DNA of 64,000 nt from the NCBI GenBank assembly GCA_964016875.1, contig OZ024721.1, positions 7,569,001-7,633,000 of the forward strand, written 5' to 3'. The stretch is from Fallopia convolvulus. Taxonomy: Eukaryota > Streptophyta > Magnoliopsida > Caryophyllales > Polygonaceae. The notes under the pieces were generated by a model. That model searched no databases, was not told where the DNA came from, and worked only from the letters and a program-made list of their open reading frames with translations. Position 1 is the first letter of the stretch. The number at the start of each line of letters is the position of its first letter. Shown piece by piece: positions 58,005-64,000 of this stretch. The translations under genes and the position numbers were made by a program.

Positions 58005-59680
58005 TTTAACACCCCTATTTTGCAACGATAGGTCTTACCACCAGTGACCTCGGATTTTACCATCCAAAGTCACCCTAGGCTTTATAAGGTATTAAGTTAA
58101 ATAAAACATGCGGAATTATAAAGTCATTACATAAAAAGAGTTGCTCAGTATCCATTACATAGTTTGGACCTAGTTTGACAAAACATATAACTTAAGAGTT
58201 GTTAGGCAGCGGAATATAAATTAACATTGTTTAAACCAACGTGGAGAAACCCAAGAGAAAACAAAACGCCATCCTTTAAAATTCCCGACCTTCCTTCCTT
58301 CACTTGAGTAGTCTTCGTCTTTTACGCCTTCGGTGGAGGTTTCCTAGCGCCTGGCATTTGGCGCGAAGGGCGATAAATGCCAGGCAAAGATGCAGAAAAA
58401 ATGGAGTCTAAAGAGACTAAGCAAGCGAGAACGGATATTCTTAAGGTAGTTCGGTAAAGTATCGAGATCATTACGTGGTATTCGAGATGTGTTTCGAGAA
58501 ATGTATACTTTAAGTGGAGCTATTAAGGACGGAAATGAGAAAATCTCGAGATGAGATAACTCTTAAACCGAAAGAACGAATTACGAGATTGTAGGACGTC
58601 TTAGAATAGAATAAATGTTGGGAACGTTAATTAAACACAAGTTTCTAGAAAACCTCTCGTGCCCTTGTGGACCAAGAGTCGGATCGATCATTTGAGAATG
58701 GTCCGGTTTTTGTTTCTTTTAAGGTGCATTAGCACTTACTTTCTTTCGTGATAAAAACTTTCACATTAGTTAACGATTTTTAAGAGTGTGGGGGCCATGA
58801 ATGGGCCGACATACCACTTACTGAAACGGAGTTCCGACACCTAGCTAGGGTGCACACGTCCCTCCTTCGAGTAGGAGAAGACTTAGATCATGATCCTTAA
58901 AGTCGTAGGAAGATAGATATTTCGCGATACGACTTAACATGTTATATAGAGATGTCGGGCAGAGCTCACACCCCTTATTACGCTACTTACGAATTTTCAT
59001 AACAAATCTCAAAACGAGATTTTTAAACAAACAAGGCCACACAACAAGTCTAGCAATAATCCTATTAACAATATTAATAGTAATAATCCTAACAATGGTC
59101 ATTATTTCTAACAATCGATATTTCCTAGGTTCGTTTTATTTAGCAAGAAAGGTGTTCCCAATTAACATTGAACAAGTTAACGGAATCAAACTTATCAAAA
59201 GGTTCAAGTGGAATATCCACTTGCCTTGAATTTCCTTCGGGGATGCTACTAACTCCGAAATAGGACGGTTTAGTGACGTTCGAAAACCTCGACCTATTAA
59301 TCCGTAAGAACGAGAATGAACATTTATTAAAATCCTTATTTTAATTTAAAAGTAACCTTTCTCTTATTTTCCTCTTCTAAGAGAAGGTGGGCTAAACTAA
59401 ATTATTTGGTTAAATAATTTAGTTAGGAAAATAATAATAACTCTTTTATTATTATTTTCTAGGTGATACTTTGTAAGGGTTTTGTAACTTATAAAAACAC
59501 TTAGTTTAAAAACACGAATGCAAGGCTTTACTTAGTCTAAGTAAAACTCTTTTTAACCCACATGTAAATATTTATATGTAATTAAAATAGTTTATATAAA
59601 TGATTTGCATGCATCATTTTTAAGAAGATTTCTTTATTGAAAGTTATGCTTATTACAAATTTTCATATAAATCATGATTT
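58005..59680. repeat. Unclassified repeat-like segment
   Basis: Starts TTTAACACCCCTATTTTGC, sharing about 75 bp with 24227-24305, where the start is TGTAACACCCC. That pattern is typical of the 5' edge of plant LTRs. No second copy or coding was found here, so it may be a solo or partial LTR. An open frame at 58939-59229 shows no domain. Confidence 0.35.
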
Positions 59681-59689
59681 ATACTGCTG

Positions 59690-60150
59690 GACAACGCGTG
59701 TATAGCCAGGAGCGTTGGCACGCGATAAGCCACAAAGTTAGCCAGGAAAAAGGCTTTGCCACAAAGATAGCCAACAGTGTTCCTAGGACGAAAAGTTTGT
59801 GGTTAAAACGGTCGTGGGTATAGCATAGCGTGAAAACTAGCCACAAACCTTAGATTCGTGCCTATTGGGTACGAAAATCATGTTCTGCTAAATACATGGT
59901 ATAGCCAGAGACATTTTGTGGCTAAGTTTGAGTCTATTTTACCAGAAAGTTAGCGTCGAAGTATTTTTCTGGGTAAATTCGAGAGAAATAAGTCGTGTTC
60001 ATCAACCACATGTCGTGGCCATTTAGTATCAAAGTTTGCCTCGAATACATTTCGTGGATAAAGTTGTGGCTCTTAACATGGATTTTAGATATGAATTGGC
60101 AAAATACATTTAACGACCAATGTTGTGTTAAAATTCGTGGCTATATTATT
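59690..60150. repeat. Segment rich in inverted AGCCACAA / TTGTGGCT motifs
   Basis: AGCCA, GCCACAAA and related motifs cluster on one strand at about 59705-59850. Their reverse complements (TGTGGCTAA, GTGGCTCTT, GTGGCTATA) cluster at about 59920-60145. Such sub-terminal repeats occur in CACTA and hAT elements and in foldback MITEs. Clear ends and a target duplication were not identified. Confidence 0.4.
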
Positions 60151-60479
60151 ATGTATTATTAAAAATTATAATATTATGATCCACCATTATATTTTTAATA
60201 TCAAATATATAATATAATAATAACCCATTTCAAAACTATATGAATCAACATTTTAAACAAATTGCAAATCTCAAATAATCAAAATGCACAATTTAAATAA
60301 ACTATCTTACAACCTATTTTCACAAGTATACAAAATTGTTGATAAAAATACAACAAGCTTCCTATATAAAAAAAAATATGCCTAGAACAAAAAAAAATAC
60401 ATATACATATATACACACTAAATCTTGATTGATGATGCCTTTGATTAAAACTTGACTTCAACATCTACCTTGTGAAGCA

Positions 60480-61470
60480 CCTGCACCAAATGTCAGCAGC
60501 CAAATCATACAAAAACAAAGGATCAGGATTAAAGAGAATTATACAACTACGTACACAGTAGATGGAGAGTTCCTTGAACAACCATTTTATACAGAAGACT
60601 CGAATAAACTAGGAATTTAAAGCAGGAAACTACAAGGAAACATGGGATTAACATACACTACTGGGCTACAAAACTGGAAGAAGTGCAACATCACTATAAA
60701 CGGGGGAAATAAAAGTTAATGAGAAGACTTTTTCAAATGTTTTTGACCTTACTAGATCAGCTAATTTTATCACTTTAGATTGACAATAACTTACAAACTT
60801 CGGATATTATACAGTAATAGCACACGAAACCTAATCACCCAAGTGCAAGGATCACAACTATAAACTAGCATCACTTTCAAATTCCATAGTCCACACCTAC
60901 CCAAAACATTAATCCCATTTCCAATCACTGATCTTGAAAAACATAACCGAAGATCGAATAAGAAAACATCAAACCCCTCTATTGATCATAAATAATGTAT
61001 CTTTTAGTTGCAATTGAAACCTAGAAAAACGAAACACACATCACAGCAAAAGTGAAACTTGATCACCTAAGTTTCCAGCTTAATCGACAAAAACTCAACT
61101 GCACATTTCCTAAACGGATTCCACTGGACTTATCAGGAGAGGAAACAAAATCTAAAATTTTCCATAGCCATGAGTCAAATACTTCAGTACAAAGAGCAAC
61201 TTTAGAGTTCAGATATTCCATAGCCATGAATCAAATATTTTACTTGACCAAATCATCCTCTATCTCTACCAGAAGAAAAATTACAAGACCAGGACAAGAA
61301 AAGATTTACTACCCACAGTAATTGGCAAACAAGATAAGAAAAAGAAACCAAAAATTGAAGTACATTAGAGTAAAATGCAACAAGAAGAGCTACAAAGAAT
61401 AAACAAACAATTGACAAGTATCAATGAAGAATCGAACAAGTTCCAAGTCACTTATTATTTACAATGACGC
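60480..61470. other. No gene seen
   Basis: AT-rich DNA. The short open frame at 61052-61321 contains a near-duplicated phrase (CCATAGCCATGA twice) but no domain. Confidence 0.4.
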
Positions 61471-61474
61471 TTCT

Positions 61475-61610
61475 TAATCCCATGGTTTACCAATCTGCTC
61501 GATACGAGTTGTTACATCCACCATTGTCGGTCTGTTATCCGGGCACTAAGCTATGCAATCCACTGATAACTGTAAAAGCTGAACCATCTCTTCCTCCATA
61601 TGCTGATGAC
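61475..61610 (-). pseudogene. LRR receptor-like kinase fragment (subdomain XI)
   Basis: The minus strand reads EEMVQLLQLSVDCIA, stop, CPDNRPTMVDVTTRIEQ. This is the conserved end of the kinase domain in LRR-III receptor-like kinases. One in-frame stop, no flanking kinase sequence recognised; it is a scrap of a gene or retrocopy. Confidence 0.6.
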
Positions 61611-62509
61611 TACAATTACCTAATACCAATTTTGCATCACATAGCACAATATTCTAAATAATGACACACCCCCTAAAGGACATGTTAAGATGTGTACTAT
61701 GGTAGAAAGAACGATTCTAAAGTAAGGGATTCACCTTCACTTTTCATAATCACCACCTCCTGGCTTCCCTTTGCTGCATCACCAGCTATAAGACACATGT
61801 GTCACAACCATGATATAGATGAATCTACATCTGTTCAAGACCTTCATAAGGTACAAATGGCTCGTAACCCTGCAAAATGAAACTTCAACATTAAATGGAA
61901 GTATGCATTCAAATCCCAATTAAAATAGTCTTACTGTCTTAGTGAACATAACTCGAAATAAATGCATCATACATATATACATTAAAAAAGCAGCATCATT
62001 ATGCCTTTTGACATGTATTCAGGTTCAATGCATTCAGAGCTCTCCTAAACACATCAAAAGCTTACTGTCCCCGTCCGCATTATCTTCATTTTGTTCATCA
62101 ACATCAGATCTAGTAAAGGGAGAAAATGTGTTGTTAAAGAACTTTGAATCTAAATAGATGTTTGATGTTGTGTTGGAGGTAACTGTCAACAGGAGAGAGA
62201 TGAATCCAAGCAACATCAGCAATATCATCCATTGACTAACACAAATAAAACAAAGATGAAGGAATCAAGAAATTACAGGAGATTGCCCACTTCTTAGACG
62301 GGCTTAAAGCGATTTGGAAGAAGAAGTCGTGTCCGACGAATCACCTCCTCCCTTTGGAGCTCTCCTCGGACGGGCTTAAAGCGATTATAGCCCCCTTTCT
62401 TCTACAATTTCCAATACAAGCAAGTAACAGTGTAACACGAAACGTCAAAACTAATCTCAAATCAAAGCAATTTGGACAAAACAATGAAAAAGGTTAAGTA
62501 TTTAAGTAC

Positions 62510-62821
62510 CAGACTTCCAACGCTCAAATTAACACCGACATCTCCCAATCTCACCATCTGATTCAACCCAAACCCGTTGATGAAGAGCCCGTTCTCAAAG
62601 CCATAGCTAGGGTTTGCCAAATACGAAGGGACAAACTCCTTAGCCATGGGATTGAGCTTCGAGAACATCTCTTTGAACTCCTTAACTCCATTGCCTCTCC
62701 TACCGAAGCCTCCTGAGAACTGATGGTGGTGGTGAAGCCGGAGATGGTGACGAGCGCTCTACCGGGAAGATCCATTGAGAGTTCCGCCGAGACCCACTAA
62801 TATTTGGAGAGGCTCCACCAT
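62510..62821 (-). CDS. First exon of a PAM2-domain (CID-like, PABP-interacting) protein, one in-frame stop
   Basis: Minus-strand ATG at 62821, open except for a TAG at codon 21 (62761-62759), to a GGTACT donor at 62510. It contains GVKEFKEMFSKLNPMAKEFVP followed by a Tyr/Phe/Asn/Gly-rich stretch (NPSYGFENGLFINGFG). SKLNPMAKEFVP is the PAM2 motif that binds the MLLE domain of poly(A)-binding protein, as in plant CID proteins, which usually carry two RRMs further on. Downstream exons (RRMs) were not found to the left down to about 60.4 kb. The real start may be Met 62686, the ATG of EMFSK, or an upstream exon, in which case the stop would be harmless. It may be a 5' gene fragment. Confidence 0.55.
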
Positions 62822-62829
62822 CGATATGG

Positions 62830-63471
62830 GCAAATGGTTAGAGTTGCATGGAGTTGTTAGGGTTAGAGCGTCGAAATGGGCGGCAAAGGAAGAAATGACC
62901 CCTCCATTACAGAGTTTTTAGGGTTTCGGGTATATTGGGCTATAATTTTTACCGGGCCCAATTTTGGGTTTCCCTCCTAAAGTATTAGGCTGTGTTTGTC
63001 CACTCAAATAAACTAATTTATAAACTCTAACTAGTTAACAAAATACTAAAAACTCTGTTTGTCAAATAAAAAAAAACTAATTAGTGATTAATCAACCAGT
63101 TGAAATGATAATCTAGTATTTTTAGCTTATTTGTTGGTTTACACGGGTTTATTTGGAGAAAAAAACTATTCTACCCTCTATTATTATTTAAAATTACCCA
63201 ATTTTCCACCTATAAAATCGCACCACGTTCATTTCTTATCTCCCTTGTTTATTCTTTCCGTTCGTCTGAAGAGAACGGTGCCTGCGAGAGGTCATTTCAG
63301 CCTAGACGTTACTTCATCGATTGGGATATCTATCAATCTATACACCTGAAATTTTAGGTATATGATTACATAATATTTATCAATTATCATTAGCTTTTTG
63401 AAAAAGAACTACTTTTATTTAATAGCCCAATTTTTTATCCTACGTAGCAAATTCCCTAAGTATATATACAC
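62830..63471. other. Upstream region of the PAM2 exon; no further gene seen
   Basis: AT-rich beyond 62930. No element end recognised before the LTR at 63472. Confidence 0.4.
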
Positions 63472-63843
63472 TGATACGACACAAACACAGGCCATACGAA
63501 GATCGGTTCGGGAACGGCGTGTCCCGATCAGATTTAGAGATTAATTTATTTAAGTTTATTATCTATTTTAATTATTGTAATTTTTTAAACAGGAGTTTTA
63601 CTCCCTTCTCAGGTTTTCTTTCGGGTTCTTTCCTGAGTCGCTTTTATTGAACCCGTAGAGCATAGCTTATATAAACCCTTGTAAGCTAAAGTTGAGAATT
63701 ATCCAAGAAATAAACTCTTCTGCCCTAATCCTCTATCTCTCCTTCTCCCCTTTCGTCTCTCCCTGCCTCGGGCTGCGCGCCCATTCCCCTTCCCGGTTTC
63801 TTGGTTCATCTTTCCTTGGTACGCTAGGATCCCTAGTATATCA
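63472..63843 (+). repeat. Probable 5' LTR of a Ty3/gypsy element (cut by the window end)
   Basis: From TGATACGACACAAAC to CTAGTATATCA, about 372 bp, with TATATAA near 63668 and a CT-rich U5. ATTGGTGCTTTCATCCC follows, a leader/primer-site sequence common in plant gypsy elements. The second LTR is outside the window, so the left boundary is inferred only from TG and composition. Confidence 0.55.
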
Positions 63844-63872
63844 ATTGGTGCTTTCATCCCGTACTCAAAACT

Positions 63873-64000
63873 ATGGGATCGACGGGAGACGACATCGCAT
63901 CCCCATTGGCCGCGGCCATTGATCGCCTGAACGCTTCGCAGAAGCGTCTGCAGGAAACCCTGATGGAATCGCAGAATCGCATCAACACCACAATGGAGCA
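63873..64000 (+). CDS. gag: Start of gypsy gag, incomplete
   Basis: ATG at 63873 opens MGSTGDDIASPLAAAIDRLN and continues as a charged Gln/Glu-rich helix to the window end. Position 30 bp after the LTR, and an amphipathic N-terminus, fit a gypsy gag. Too short to place in a clade. Confidence 0.55.
   Translation, partial: MGSTGDDIASPLAAAIDRLNASQKRLQETLMESQNRINTTME

Noticed and set aside
57701..58015. Possible Agenet-like coding (KEKVEIASYNEDLGKS) on the plus strand
   Set aside because: Only a short similarity to the first Agenet strand, no full domain, no start codon in the same frame, and truncated by the repeat at 58005.
57713..58063. 116-codon minus-strand open frame
   Set aside because: Spans the junction into the repeat at 58005 and shows no domain.
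1..64000. tRNA, rRNA or other structural RNA genes
   Set aside because: No cloverleaf with A and B boxes or rRNA-like stretch was recognised by eye; only tRNA-complementary primer sites in retroelements were seen.

Overview
The window looks like nuclear DNA of a TE-rich flowering plant, probably a eudicot. The evidence is an AP2/ERF transcription factor, an LRK10L/WAK-type receptor kinase, a PABP-interacting (PAM2) protein, plant Ty1/copia and Ty3/gypsy lineages, L1-type LINEs, a MULE, hAT-type and Stowaway MITEs and Helitron ends. I see no prokaryotic or organellar features. Most of the 64 kb is mobile DNA. Host genes are small islands or fragments.

Layout. 1-3.3 kb: 3' end of a LINE, a Helitron 3' terminus and two hAT-type MITEs. 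3.35-15.56 kb: one full-length Tat-lineage Ty3/gypsy element with equal 888-bp LTRs and a TATCA target duplication. Its gag-pol is broken in at least seven places. It also carries a 15-copy 43-bp tandem array and a three-exon antisense gene that is still open. 15.7-21.2 kb: a hAT MITE, a MULE with 108-bp TIRs (decayed transposase plus an intact spliced antisense GRF zinc-finger gene), and another hAT MITE. 21.6-22.2 kb: an apparently intact ERF gene. 23.1-30.4 kb: relics of Ty3/gypsy integrase in two orientations around an antisense LINE that is split by a non-coding LTR element. 30.7-33.5 kb: a 5'-truncated LINE with a 13-bp target duplication. 33.5-35.1 kb: a solo LTR. 35.3-38.5 kb: a non-autonomous LTR element related to the Tat element. 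38.5-40.95 kb: an AT-rich duplicated segment with a Stowaway MITE and Helitron-like ends. 41.1-55.6 kb: a minus-strand receptor-kinase gene cut by two Copia elements. 55.6-63.5 kb: low-coding DNA with an LRR-kinase scrap and the first exon of a PAM2-domain gene. 63.5-64 kb: the 5' LTR and gag start of another Ty3/gypsy element, cut by the window edge.

Two points stand out. In both large autonomous-type elements (Tat and MULE) the enzyme genes on the sense strand are ruined, while an accessory gene on the opposite strand is open and splices in phase. The Tat element and the small non-autonomous element 20 kb away also share LTR sequence, the junction at the polypurine tract and the core of a tandem repeat, which suggests a master/parasite pair. 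Divergences and reading-frame joins were worked out by eye; no database search was run.
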